A stretch of DNA of 64,000 bases from Alteromonas aestuariivivens (GCF_003367475.1 NZ_QRHA01000004.1:62001-126000); one strand, 5' to 3'; counted from the first letter of the stretch, positions 36,166 through 46,328 are shown. Translations and numbers: made by a program. Notes: generated by a model not told the origin, from the sequence alone.

Positions 36166-37539
36166 ATGGACTGGGTGTCAATTCTCCCCCCGCTGGTAGC
36201 GATCATTGTCGTTTTCTGGAAGAAAGAAGTCATTATGGCGTTACTGCTGGCAGTATTGTGCGCAGAAGCGCTGATCCTGATTAACGCCGGCGGAGCTGTG
36301 GCGCTTTCCCCCATCACATCGGTGGAGCGAGTAATAGAAGTCGCGTCCAGCCCGGGCAACACCCGCATCCTGCTGTTTTCAGTACTGGTCGGGGCGCTGC
36401 TGGCCTACATCCGTGACTCCGGCGGCGTGACCGCTACCGTTGACTGGCTGACCCGCAAAGGCGTAGCCAAAAATCGCCGTCAGGTGGGCGGACTGACCAT
36501 GTTTACCGGCATAGCGGTTTTCATCGAATCCAACCTGAGTGTGCTGACCGCGGGTATTTTCGCCCGGGGCCTGTTTGACAAATTCGGTATGAGCCGTGCG
36601 CGCCTGGCCTATATCATCGACAGCACCAGTGCGCCAGTGTGCATCCTTATCCTGCTAAACGGCTGGGGAGCCTTTATACTGGGGCTGCTCGACACTTACG
36701 AACTGGAGACCTCATCTGCAAGCATTCTTTGGGGCTCGGTACCATTAAACTTTTACGCGCTCTTTACCCTCGCCATCGTCGCGTACACCATTGTCAAAGA
36801 CAAAGTTCACGGCCCAATGGCGAAAGAGGATGAGCAGGTTGCTCACTCTGACACCCCGCTGACCACCGAACCAGCCACCAAAGCCCGCTTTATGCTGGTT
36901 CCGCTGCTGACCATGGTTATCAGCATGGTCGGCTTTATGCTGTGGACCGGCAATGGCGTGCTGGCCGAAGGCAGCGGCAGTAAATCGGTGTTGTACGCAA
37001 CCATTCTGGCCACTTCGGTGGCGTATTTCCTGTTGCTTTTCCACCGCCGGTTTAACCACCATGAAGCGGTTGCCATCGGTTTCAAAGGCATGGGTGAATT
37101 GCTCCCACTGGTAACCATTGTGTTGCTGTCGCTGACTCTGGGAAGCAGCCTGAAAGTGTTGGGTACCGGCGTATTTGTTGCCGGCATTGTGGGTGAGTAT
37201 CTGCCGCTGTTCCTTATTGTGCCGATGCTGTTTATCGCCGGTGCCATCATGTCGTTCACTACCGGAACTTCCTGGGGTACCTTCGCAATTCTGATACCCA
37301 TTGGCGTACCGCTGATTCAGGCTCTGGGGCTACCGCCCAGCCTGGTGATTGCCGCGATACTGGGCGGGGGCGTATTTGGTGACCACTGTTCGCCCATTTC
37401 CGATACCTCTGCCGTATCCTCCATTGCTGCCGGTTGTGATCTGCTTACCCACGTGCGCACCCAGTTGCCCTACGCGCTGGTTGCCGGTGGTATGACCCTT
37501 GTCGCTTATGTAATAGCAAGCCTGGTAATGATTGGATAA
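36166..37539 (+). CDS. NhaC-family Na+/H+ antiporter-type transporter
   Basis: The 457-residue, roughly 11-helix protein belongs to COG1757 (NhaC). Signatures are FTGIAVFIESNLSVLTAGIFARG, SFTTGTSWGTFAILIPIGVPL and GGGVFGDHCSPISDTSAVSS. Family members exchange Na+ for H+, or malate/lactate in some cases. The start ATG lies after GGGAATTCTGT, without a good ribosome site. The stop overlaps the ggt frame (8 bases if ggt begins at 37532), so the two are one unit, raising the possibility that it moves amino acids or organic acids made by Ggt. Plain sodium homeostasis is the default reading. Confidence 0.85.
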   Translation: MDWVSILPPLVAIIVVFWKKEVIMALLLAVLCAEALILINAGGAVALSPITSVERVIEVASSPGNTRILLFSVLVGALLAYIRDSGGVTATVDWLTRKGVAKNRRQVGGLTMFTGIAVFIESNLSVLTAGIFARGLFDKFGMSRARLAYIIDSTSAPVCILILLNGWGAFILGLLDTYELETSSASILWGSVPLNFYALFTLAIVAYTIVKDKVHGPMAKEDEQVAHSDTPLTTEPATKARFMLVPLLTMVISMVGFMLWTGNGVLAEGSGSKSVLYATILATSVAYFLLLFHRRFNHHEAVAIGFKGMGELLPLVTIVLLSLTLGSSLKVLGTGVFVAGIVGEYLPLFLIVPMLFIAGAIMSFTTGTSWGTFAILIPIGVPLIQALGLPPSLVIAAILGGGVFGDHCSPISDTSAVSSIAAGCDLLTHVRTQLPYALVAGGMTLVAYVIASLVMIG

Positions 37540-37543
37540 CCCT

Positions 37544-39217
37544 ATGCGAAGTATCTTTATAGCAGTACTGATATTGGTTTGTACCGGCTGTGCCCGCCAA
37601 ATCGAAACCGTAACCATACCCTCTGCGGGCCAACAGGCGGTTGCCATGCCCGATACCTTCAGTGCCGACGCGGCCATGGCGGTGCTGGCCGAAGGTGGCA
37701 ACGCTGTTGACGCCGCGATCACTGCCCAGTTTGTGCTGGCGGTTACCTATCCAGAGGCGGGCAACATAGGCGGTGGCGGCTTTATGACCCTATCCATCAA
37801 CGGACAGGCAGATTTTCTCGACTACCGAGAAATGGCCCCTGGCGCCGCTCACCGGGATATGTATCTCGATGAACAGGGTCATGTTCACCCCTATGAATCC
37901 TTATTCGGCGCCAAAGCTTCAGGCGTTCCCGGCACTGTGGCGGGAATGTGGGAAGCACACCAGAAGTACGGCAGCCTGCCATGGTCACGGCTGGTCCAGC
38001 CCGCCGTAGACCTTGCTGAACAGGGCTTTGTAGTGCCTGAGCACCTTGCAGGCCGGATTTCCCGCTACCTGGCGCGGGTACAAAAGCAGGGGCTATTTTC
38101 CAATTTTGGCGATTACTTTGCCCACGCAACCGCAAACTCCGTGTTCTCACAGCCAGAACTGGCCGAAACCCTCAAGCGCATACGCGACCAAGGCAGGAAC
38201 GGCTTTTATGACGGTGAAACAGCCCGCATCATTAGCAGTTATATGCAACAAAACGGGGGGTTGATTACCGCACAGGATCTGGCCAGCTATGAAGCCAAGT
38301 GGCGTACGCCCATTACTCACACTTGGCGCGGGTATACGGTTATTACCGCGCCGCCACCCAGTTCCGGCGGTGTGGCTGTGGTGCAGTGGCTGGGCATGAT
38401 GGAACCCTGGTTGGAGTCGTTACCCGAGCACAACAGCAGTCAGTACATCCATCTGTTATCGGAAGTGGGCAAACGGGTATTTGCCGACCGCGCGGAATAC
38501 CTGGGTGATCCCGATTTTGTTGAAGTACCGGTTCAGGCACTGACAGAGCCTGCCTATCTGGCGAAGCGCTCCAGCGAAGTCAACCCGGATGCCATTTCGG
38601 TAACCGAAGACATCGCTCCAGGTTTATATGAAAGCGAAGACACCACCCATTTCTCAATTGTTGATCGCTGGGGCAACGCAGTCGCCAACACCACCACCAT
38701 CAACCTCAGCTTTGGTGCAGGTGTAGTGGTTAGTGGTGCGGGCTTTTTGCTGAATGACGAAATGGACGATTTCAGTGCCAAAGCGGGTGTGCCAAACTTC
38801 TTCGGCGCCATCGGCGGCACCGCCAATGAGATACAGCCCTTCAAGCGCATGCTGTCTTCCATGACACCCACCATTGTTTTGAAAGGCCGTGACGTGGCAC
38901 TGGTAACCGGTTCTCCGGGCGGAACAACCATTATCTCGTCCGTAACCCAGTCGGTGCTGAATACCCTGGTATACGACATGACTGCCCAAGCTGCTGCGGA
39001 TGCCCCAAGAGTCCACCATCAGTTATGGCCCAAAGACACCATTCGCCACCATTCGGGGCTGGACGCCAGCACACTGGAAGAACTGGAGAGACTGGGTTAC
39101 ACCCTCGACAACCGCAGTTTTGGTGACCTGCACCTTATTACAGCGACGGTGGACGGAATGGATGCCGCTTCCCAGTCCAGCGGGCGGGGCAAAGCCATCG
39201 TTAATCCAGCGCAGTAG
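37544..39217 (+). CDS. ggt: Gamma-glutamyltransferase, lipoprotein form
   Basis: From ATG 37544 (ATG 37532 is also in frame) the precursor has 557 residues with a lipoprotein signal ending in VCTGC. Ggt is a self-processing Ntn hydrolase: the conserved GGNAVDAAITAQF, the arginine-containing DYREMAPGAA, and the small-subunit nucleophile Thr367 within DTTHFSIVD are all present, followed by VTGSPGGTTIISSV. It transfers or hydrolyses gamma-glutamyl groups in the periplasm, normally from glutathione. Next to a murein-catabolism block it may also act on gamma-D-Glu peptides, but this is speculation. It is the last gene of the nhaC-ggt pair. Confidence 0.93.
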   Translation: MRSIFIAVLILVCTGCARQIETVTIPSAGQQAVAMPDTFSADAAMAVLAEGGNAVDAAITAQFVLAVTYPEAGNIGGGGFMTLSINGQADFLDYREMAPGAAHRDMYLDEQGHVHPYESLFGAKASGVPGTVAGMWEAHQKYGSLPWSRLVQPAVDLAEQGFVVPEHLAGRISRYLARVQKQGLFSNFGDYFAHATANSVFSQPELAETLKRIRDQGRNGFYDGETARIISSYMQQNGGLITAQDLASYEAKWRTPITHTWRGYTVITAPPPSSGGVAVVQWLGMMEPWLESLPEHNSSQYIHLLSEVGKRVFADRAEYLGDPDFVEVPVQALTEPAYLAKRSSEVNPDAISVTEDIAPGLYESEDTTHFSIVDRWGNAVANTTTINLSFGAGVVVSGAGFLLNDEMDDFSAKAGVPNFFGAIGGTANEIQPFKRMLSSMTPTIVLKGRDVALVTGSPGGTTIISSVTQSVLNTLVYDMTAQAAADAPRVHHQLWPKDTIRHHSGLDASTLEELERLGYTLDNRSFGDLHLITATVDGMDAASQSSGRGKAIVNPAQ

Positions 39218-39245
39218 TCACAGGGGGCTGCACCCGGCTGAGTGC

Positions 39246-39662
39246 TCAGCAGGCGAACAACTGTTCCAGATCGGCAAACGCTTTAAATTCCAGTGCGTTA
39301 CCAGCAGGGTCACGGAAAAACAGCGTGGCCTGTTCGCCAGGCTGACCTTTAAACCGTATGTACGGTTCTATAATAAACTCAATGCTGGCAGCCTGAAGCT
39401 TATCTGCCAGTAGCTGCCAGTCCTGCATACTCAACACCACACCAAAATGCGGAACAGGCACGGCGTGACTGTCAACACTGTTGTGCCGGGGGGAGGAAGG
39501 CATTTCATCCACCAGATGGGTCACCATCTGGTGTCCGTAAAAGTTCCAGTCGATCCAGCGGTCGCTGCTGCGGCCCTGCTCACAGCCCAATAAATCTCCA
39601 TAAAAGGCCCTGGCCTGTTGCAGATTATCCACAGGGATAGCAAGGTGAAATGGTTGTGGCAT
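39246..39662 (-). CDS. VOC (glyoxalase/bleomycin-resistance fold) family protein
   Basis: The product has 138 residues from ATG 39662, with GGAG six bases upstream. It has the paired beta-alpha-beta-beta-beta fold: [26 protein letters not shown] at the start and [15 protein letters not shown] at the end, with conserved His and Glu metal ligands. The [16 protein letters not shown] stretch is typical of a dioxygenase-like subgroup. Function is unknown. It is probably unlinked to the murein genes, as it is convergent with ggt. Confidence 0.82.
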   Translation of the reverse strand: MPQPFHLAIPVDNLQQARAFYGDLLGCEQGRSSDRWIDWNFYGHQMVTHLVDEMPSSPRHNSVDSHAVPVPHFGVVLSMQDWQLLADKLQAASIEFIIEPYIRFKGQPGEQATLFFRDPAGNALEFKAFADLEQLFAC

Positions 39663-39740
39663 GAAATACTCCAATAACGACGATAATACACTGCCGGGCC
39701 TTTCAGCCCACTGGCCAGCCAGGCCCGGCTTTAAAAAAGA

Positions 39741-41147
39741 CTAAATGAGCTTTTTCAGCAACTTGAGTTTCAGCTTGCTGAAGGGGGCATACCGGATGGG
39801 AACGTCCAGCCAGAAGCTGCGCTTCATCACCGACTTGAAATGACTGAAAGTCGCAAACCCGGACTCGCCATGATACTGCCCCATTCCGCTGCAACCCACT
39901 CCGCCAAACGGCAACGACGGGTTGGTCATGAACATCAGGGTGTCGTTAATGCAGACACTTCCGGCACTGGTCTGTGCCAGCACCTTTTGCTCAAACGCCT
40001 TATTATTGGTGAACAGATACATCGCCAGCGGCTTGGCCCTCAAGTTAACAAATTCGACGGCCTGTTCCAGCGTATCGACGGTGATCAACGGCAATATGGG
40101 GCCGAAAATTTCTTCCTGCATCAACGCAGAATCCAGTGGAGGGTCAACAACCAGAGTGGGTGCCAGCTTGCGTGCAGCCTCGTCAACTTCACCCCCTATA
40201 ACTGAGTCAAGGTCGCTCAGGTAACCCACCAGGCGTTGCAAATGTCGCGGGTTGACGATGCTGCCATAATCACTGTTGGATAACGGTTGCTCACCATACT
40301 GGGCCTTGAGTTCAGCTCTCAGAGCCTCAATCAGGCTGTCAGCATACTGCCGGGTAACCAGCACATAATCCGGGGCAATACAGGTTTGGCCGGCATTCAG
40401 CCATTTTCCCCACACTATGCGCCGGGCAGTTGCACGAATATCAGCGTTACCATCCACGATGCAGGGGCTCTTGCCCCCCAATTCCAGTGTCACCGGTGTC
40501 AGATGCTCCGCTGCAGAGCGCATCACTATGCGACCGACCTGTTCACCGCCAGTGTAAAAAATATGATCCCAGGCCAGCGACAGTAAATCGGTTGTCTGTT
40601 CCTTGCCTCCTTCAACCACTGCCACCGCAGACGTGTCCATATAGCGATGGATCAGCCGGGCAATCAATGCAGAAGTGTGAGGAGACAGTTCTGAAGGCTT
40701 AAGTACCGCACAGTTGCCTGCCGCCAGGGCGGCAATAAAAGGGGCAATGACTAATTGAAAAGGATAGTTCCAGGCCCCGATGATAAGCACTGTACCCAGG
40801 GGTTCGGGCAAACGGAAGCTGGTTGCTGGTTGCGCTACCAGCGGCGTGGACACCTTTCTTGGCTTCATCCAGCCGGATAAGTGCTTCAGGGTATGTTTGA
40901 TGTCTGCCAGTATGTAGCCAATTTCCGTGCTCCAGGCTTCGGATTCGGACTTACCCAAGTCGGCCTGCAACGCCCCTTGAATTTCCTGCTGGTTGTCTTC
41001 GACTAATCGCTTCAGCGCCAATAACTGCGCTCGTCGCCAGTCAAGTGGGCGTGTTTTCCCGGTTGAAAAACTGTTTTTCAGTGCGCTGACCAATTCACTG
41101 AAGGGCTTGACTGCATCAGCAGCCTGCATTGCGGGTTGAGAAGACAT
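39741..41147 (-). CDS. Aldehyde dehydrogenase, class 3/coniferyl aldehyde type
   Basis: The protein has 468 residues from ATG 41147 (ATG 41162 gives five more). It oxidises aldehydes with NAD(P)+. Landmarks: GAWNYPFQLVIAPFIAALAAGN for cofactor binding, TLELGGKSPCIV with the general-base Glu, NAGQTCIAPDYVL with the nucleophilic Cys, and NDTLMFMTNPSLPFGGVG. The C-terminus is hydrophobic and basic, ending in KLKLKLLKKLI, which may anchor it to the membrane as in fatty aldehyde dehydrogenases. The subgroup is usually annotated as coniferyl aldehyde dehydrogenase, but the substrate here is uncertain. Confidence 0.9.
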   Translation of the reverse strand: MSSQPAMQAADAVKPFSELVSALKNSFSTGKTRPLDWRRAQLLALKRLVEDNQQEIQGALQADLGKSESEAWSTEIGYILADIKHTLKHLSGWMKPRKVSTPLVAQPATSFRLPEPLGTVLIIGAWNYPFQLVIAPFIAALAAGNCAVLKPSELSPHTSALIARLIHRYMDTSAVAVVEGGKEQTTDLLSLAWDHIFYTGGEQVGRIVMRSAAEHLTPVTLELGGKSPCIVDGNADIRATARRIVWGKWLNAGQTCIAPDYVLVTRQYADSLIEALRAELKAQYGEQPLSNSDYGSIVNPRHLQRLVGYLSDLDSVIGGEVDEAARKLAPTLVVDPPLDSALMQEEIFGPILPLITVDTLEQAVEFVNLRAKPLAMYLFTNNKAFEQKVLAQTSAGSVCINDTLMFMTNPSLPFGGVGCSGMGQYHGESGFATFSHFKSVMKRSFWLDVPIRYAPFSKLKLKLLKKLI

Positions 41148-41205
41148 ACGCCCCCGAAGCATTCGTAATAATCAGATGCCCACTATACCAGATCCGGTGA
41201 CATTA

Positions 41206-41238
41206 AAAACAAAACAGCCTGCGCAAAAGGCAGGCTGT
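41206..41238 (-). terminator. Intrinsic terminator of purA
   Basis: ACAGCCTGC (41214-41222) and GCAGGCTGT (41230-41238) form a perfect 9-bp stem with a 7-base loop. On the minus strand it is followed by TTTTGTTTTT. It is 38 bases after the purA stop. Confidence 0.8.
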
Positions 41239-41275
41239 GAGCAGTGTGTTATTTGTCTGTGGACAAACTGTGTAC

Positions 41276-42577
<1,302 letters not shown>

Positions 42578-42740
42578 TCATTTGTCTCAGAAAATTAGGC
42601 GTGGATTCTATCAAAAATCGCCATGGATGATCATCACTTTTATGAGCAAAAATGCAGCAATGCGGGAAAAAATCATCCAAGTTATGGAAAATAAACGCCC
42701 GACATTATTTGATGAGGTGTTCACATCCCGGCGGCAATAT

Positions 42741-42926
42741 TCAGTGCAGCAAATAAAAAAGGCTCACCGACCCGACAACGACCAGAATCCCTCCTACCTG
42801 CCGCAACTGATTGGAGGGCTGCTGGCTGACCTGCAGCATATATAAACGCCAGCGATTGGGCATTAACAGTGGCCCGAGACCTTCTACAATGCAGACAATT
42901 GCCAGAGTAGGCCAAAACCATTCCAT
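42741..42926 (-). CDS. DUF2065 family small membrane protein (YjeT-like)
   Basis: The 61-residue protein starts at ATG 42926 with GGAGG seven bases upstream. It has two membrane segments (WPTLAIVCIVEGLGPLL and GGILVVVGSVSLFYLL) linked by a basic loop PNRWRLYMLQVSQQP, matching DUF2065. It follows the PLP-enzyme gene by 19 bases and precedes purA by 166 bases, the same position as yjeT in enterobacteria, although hflKC is absent. The function is unknown. Confidence 0.85.
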   Translation of the reverse strand: MEWFWPTLAIVCIVEGLGPLLMPNRWRLYMLQVSQQPSNQLRQVGGILVVVGSVSLFYLLH

Positions 42927-42945
42927 ACTGAACCTCCGATAAAGG

Positions 42946-44106
42946 TTATGTTTGAGACAGGCAATCCAGTTGAATACTGTCGGCTTGATGATACAGAGAG
43001 AAGCCAAAACGAAGACGATTGCCCCTGAAGTCAGTCAGTATCCCATGAGTTCGCAATTTGCCTGCCAAATCGGCAGTTACTTCGGCATCAGGCAGGTTAA
43101 ACGTCAGAAAATGTCCGCGCTGACGGGGATCCTGAACCAGCAGGTTTGAATGATTTAACAGTGGGTGGCTATAGCCTTCCAGCCTTTCCAGAAAGGCATT
43201 TTGTACCTGGCGCACGTGATGATCAATGTCAGCCACCGTAATCCGGTGGGTGGCAAACAATTCAAACACTGCACGCATACGGTACAGCGCGCTGAAGTCC
43301 ATGGTAGCTCCGGCAAACCGCATGCCATCCTGACTGTACTGGACATGACCGGCCCTGGGCTTGTCCAGTGCACCAAACTCGGCAAACCAACCGGTATACA
43401 ACGGCCGCAAGTCACAACCTTTGGGCACATGGGCAAAACATGCTCCTTCACCTGCCTGTGCGTATTTATAGCCACCAGCCAGGTAGAAAACCCGGTCCTG
43501 CAACTGTGACAAATCGGTAGGTATCGCCATAAACCCGTGATACCCGTCAATCACAACAATGGTGTCTGTGTGGGCTGCAGCATCGACAATTCGTTGCAGG
43601 TCTCGAACAACAAAGCCTGAGTTAAAAAACACCTGACTGATGAACAATACATCTACTGCCTGTTGGGCGAGTTGGTCAATCATCCGTTGGCTGAAGTTAT
43701 CAAACGGCTGTGTCGGCACAGTGATCAGATTGACGTTATCCCACTCCGCCATGCGGCTTGCCTGCCGGTGAAAGCTGTGGAACTCACTGTCAGTAGCAAC
43801 GATATTGACGAGTTTTCGCCAGTCCAGACAACTGAGTATGCGAAATAGGAGCTCATGAGTATTGGGTGCAAATACGATTTGCTGTGGGCAAGCGGTATTC
43901 AGCACCGAACTGATGGATTGCTGTAACTCAGGGATGAGCGTAGCAAAAAAATACTGCCATTTATCGTCAACCAAGCGGGCGGTGTCATCCCAGTACTGAA
44001 GCATGGCCTGGCGGGTAACATCCGGCCAGTAGTAGTGACTGTGGCAAGAAAAGTGCTGTTTACCTTCATTGGCAGCAAGAAAACGTGAATAGAATTGTTG
44101 ATACAT
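42946..44106 (-). CDS. Class V PLP-dependent enzyme, kynureninase-like
   Basis: The 386-residue protein has a fold type I layout. It begins with FLAANEGKQHFSCHSHYYWPDVTR, resembling kynureninase-like proteins. It has the substrate/PLP region QIVFAPNTHELLFRIL, the aspartate motif VVIDGYHGFMAIP, and the PLP lysine in YLAGGYKYAQAGEGACF. The usual reactions are kynurenine hydrolysis, cysteine desulfuration or transamination. Nothing in the surroundings (DUF2065 downstream, thioredoxin-like gene upstream) selects between them. No other kynurenine-pathway gene is visible. Confidence 0.8.
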   Translation of the reverse strand: MYQQFYSRFLAANEGKQHFSCHSHYYWPDVTRQAMLQYWDDTARLVDDKWQYFFATLIPELQQSISSVLNTACPQQIVFAPNTHELLFRILSCLDWRKLVNIVATDSEFHSFHRQASRMAEWDNVNLITVPTQPFDNFSQRMIDQLAQQAVDVLFISQVFFNSGFVVRDLQRIVDAAAHTDTIVVIDGYHGFMAIPTDLSQLQDRVFYLAGGYKYAQAGEGACFAHVPKGCDLRPLYTGWFAEFGALDKPRAGHVQYSQDGMRFAGATMDFSALYRMRAVFELFATHRITVADIDHHVRQVQNAFLERLEGYSHPLLNHSNLLVQDPRQRGHFLTFNLPDAEVTADLAGKLRTHGILTDFRGNRLRFGFSLYHQADSIQLDCLSQT

Positions 44107-44142
44107 GAGTCTGCTGTGTCAGGGTAAAAACCCAACGGTAAC

Positions 44143-44168
44143 AAAAAAGCCCTGTGGTCCACAGGGCT
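44143..44168 (-). terminator. Intrinsic terminator of the cnoX-like gene
   Basis: AGCCCTGTG (44148-44156) and CACAGGGCT (44160-44168) are a perfect stem with a 3-base loop. On the minus strand it is followed by T6 (44148-44143). It lies 33 bases after the stop at 44202. Confidence 0.85.
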
Positions 44169-44201
44169 CTGAATAACTCGGGTTAAACGGGTTGAAGCTG
44201 G

Positions 44202-45062
44202 TTAGTACAACAAACTGTACACTTTGCGGCGATACTGGGATTTGAGCGGGTCGCCGTCAGCCAGGGCATTAATCATGTCAAGCATAACCTTTTTCGCCTC
44301 GCCAAAATTCAAGTCCTTAACCAGCACCCCGTATAATAATTCCAGCGCCTGTTCGGCTTTATGGGCCTGCTGTAATTGCACCGCCAGTTCGACCTTCAGT
44401 TGCAGATCATCCGGTTGTTTTTCCACCGCTTCCTGCAACTGCTTCAGTTCCGGCGATTCTGCTGCCTGTTCTGCCAGTTCAATCTTGCCGGAAAGGGACT
44501 GATAGCGGCTGTCCTGATCCACCAGTTTGATACTTTCCAGTTCTGCTTTGGCCTGAGCGATCGAGCCGGTTTCAATCAAACAATCTATGAACAGGTAGCG
44601 GGCGTCCAGATTTTCATTGTTCAGTTCCCAGGCCTGTCTGGCAAGCGGGAAGGCGCTTTGATAATCACCTTGTGCAACCAGCTCTGCGGCCTTTACCAGA
44701 AATTCGTCTTCCGGCTTGGGTAAATACTTTGCCAGCATTTCACGTATCTGTGATTCGGGCTGAACGCCGGCAAAGCCGTCAATCGGCTGCCCGTCTTTTA
44801 CCAGCATCACGGTTGGCAGGTTGCGAATACCAAACTGGGCGGCCACTTCCTGCTGCTGATCACAATCCACTTTGGCAAGGATCAACGAGTCAGAGTATTC
44901 AGCAGCAATTTTATCCAGGATAGGCATCAGGTCCTTACAGGGTTCACACCACTCGGCCCAAAAGTCCACCATGATGAGCTTTTCCCGGGAGTCCTGCAGG
45001 ATCACCTGCTGAAAGTTTTCCAGTGTGATATCTACCGTGTTGTTTGCCACTAAATTGTCCAT
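44202..45062 (-). CDS. cnoX: Thioredoxin-TPR chaperone, CnoX/YbbN-like
   Basis: The 286-residue protein has an N-terminal thioredoxin domain (about 8-115) with a complete redox motif WAEWCEPCKDL. In E. coli CnoX (YbbN) the first cysteine is lost, so this one may retain oxidoreductase activity. Residues 120-286 form TPR-like helices (FLVKAAELVAQGDYQSAF, LQLKVELAVQLQQAHKAEQALELL). CnoX holds unfolded proteins under bleach or heat stress and hands them to GroEL. It is a single-gene unit ending at the terminator 44143-44168. Confidence 0.88.
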   Translation of the reverse strand: MDNLVANNTVDITLENFQQVILQDSREKLIMVDFWAEWCEPCKDLMPILDKIAAEYSDSLILAKVDCDQQQEVAAQFGIRNLPTVMLVKDGQPIDGFAGVQPESQIREMLAKYLPKPEDEFLVKAAELVAQGDYQSAFPLARQAWELNNENLDARYLFIDCLIETGSIAQAKAELESIKLVDQDSRYQSLSGKIELAEQAAESPELKQLQEAVEKQPDDLQLKVELAVQLQQAHKAEQALELLYGVLVKDLNFGEAKKVMLDMINALADGDPLKSQYRRKVYSLLY

Positions 45063-45157
45063 TCGTGCGCCTCTTGTTTCATTCTGTTCTGCTATATGGG
45101 GGAGAGAGGTAGAAAATGCAAGTAACGTCTCCCGCGTCGTCCTTTAGCTTACGCATA

Positions 45158-45184
45158 GAGAAGGCCCGACTTGCGGGCCTTCTC
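45158..45184. terminator. Strong 11-bp hairpin downstream of the sugar dehydrogenase gene
   Basis: GAGAAGGCCCG and CGGGCCTTCTC are exact complements around ACTTG. There is no U-tract on either side, so it may be a weak or bidirectional terminator or an mRNA-end stabiliser. It is 15 bases after the stop at 45199 and about 95 bases before the cnoX start region. Confidence 0.55.
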
Positions 45185-45198
45185 GTTACCTGGCTCAC

Positions 45199-46305
45199 TT
45201 ACTCTGCGGGTGACACCTGCAACAATTTTCCTTCCGGAGAATCGGTAAGCAGATAAATCAGGCCGTCGGGGCCTACCGTCACATCACGAATGCGTTCCTT
45301 TCGCTCCTTCAGAAATTCATGCTGTTCGCCGGGTGTGTCTCCGTCCATCTCGATACGCCTCAGGTGAGTAAACTTCAACGCTCCGACCAGTAGGTCTCCC
45401 TGCCAATCCTTGAACGCTTCCCCCGAATAGAAGGTCATCCCACTGGGTGCAATCGAAGGGTCCCAGTACAACACGGGTTGCTCCATGCCCTCCATGTGCG
45501 TTTTATCAGAAATGATATCGCCGTTGTAATTAATACCGTAGGTAATCACCGGCCAGCCGTAATTGTTGCCCTTCGCCAGCTTATTGACTTCATCACCGCC
45601 TTTTGGGCCGTGCTCCATGGCCCACACCTCTCCGGTAACCGGATGGATAGTCAGGCCCTGAACATTCCTGTGGCCATAAGTGAAAATTTCCGGCGCCTTA
45701 CCGCCGATAAACGGATTGTCCGCGATGGGTTTCCCTTTGGTATCGATGCGCACTATGGTACCGAAATGGTTGTCGGTGTTTTGCGCTTCTTCCTTGAAGA
45801 AATTGCGATCGCCCAAGCTGGCATATAGGGCATTTTGAGCGTCAAAGGCTAATCGACAGCCAAAGTGAAAACCGTTGTCAGCCACTGAATCGGCGATAAA
45901 AATATCCGTGACATCGGTAATTGATGACTCGCCAAGCTTCGCCCTGGCAACACTGCTGCTACTACCGCCTTCAGTGGGGCGGCTGTAACAGAAGTAGATG
46001 GTTTGATTAGTGCTGAACCCAGGGTCCAAGATGATGTCCAGCATCCCGCCCTGGTTCACCGCTGCCACTTCAGGAACCCCGGCAAGTGGTTCCCCCAGCC
46101 CGGTTTGCATGTCGAAGCGACGAATTTTTCCGGCTCGCTCCGTCAACAGAATGTCGCCGTCGGGCAGAAATACCATACCCCAGGGGTTGGACAGCCCCAC
46201 CGCCAGTTCCTTTACGTTGAGGGACGCAGCGAAGGTTGAGGAGGCAAATAAAACAGTGCCCAGCATTGACGCCAGGCACCCGAATTTCTTAAAAGATTTA
46301 GTCAT
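45199..46305 (-). CDS. Exported PQQ-dependent sugar dehydrogenase family protein
   Basis: The 368-residue precursor has a signal peptide (about 1-27, ending TFAAS). The mature chain is a six-bladed propeller with PWGMVFLPDGDILLTER, NQGGMLDIILDPGF, GFHFGCRLAFD, YGHRNVQGLTIHP, EHGPKGGDEVNKL and GNNYGWPVITYG, as in soluble aldose dehydrogenase (YliI/Asd). These enzymes oxidise aldoses in the periplasm with PQQ. Whether this organism makes PQQ cannot be seen here. It begins 23 bases after the dps stop and may be co-transcribed with it. Confidence 0.9.
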   Translation of the reverse strand: MTKSFKKFGCLASMLGTVLFASSTFAASLNVKELAVGLSNPWGMVFLPDGDILLTERAGKIRRFDMQTGLGEPLAGVPEVAAVNQGGMLDIILDPGFSTNQTIYFCYSRPTEGGSSSSVARAKLGESSITDVTDIFIADSVADNGFHFGCRLAFDAQNALYASLGDRNFFKEEAQNTDNHFGTIVRIDTKGKPIADNPFIGGKAPEIFTYGHRNVQGLTIHPVTGEVWAMEHGPKGGDEVNKLAKGNNYGWPVITYGINYNGDIISDKTHMEGMEQPVLYWDPSIAPSGMTFYSGEAFKDWQGDLLVGALKFTHLRRIEMDGDTPGEQHEFLKERKERIRDVTVGPDGLIYLLTDSPEGKLLQVSPAE

Positions 46306-46328
46306 AAATACTTGTCGTTTTTTGATGA

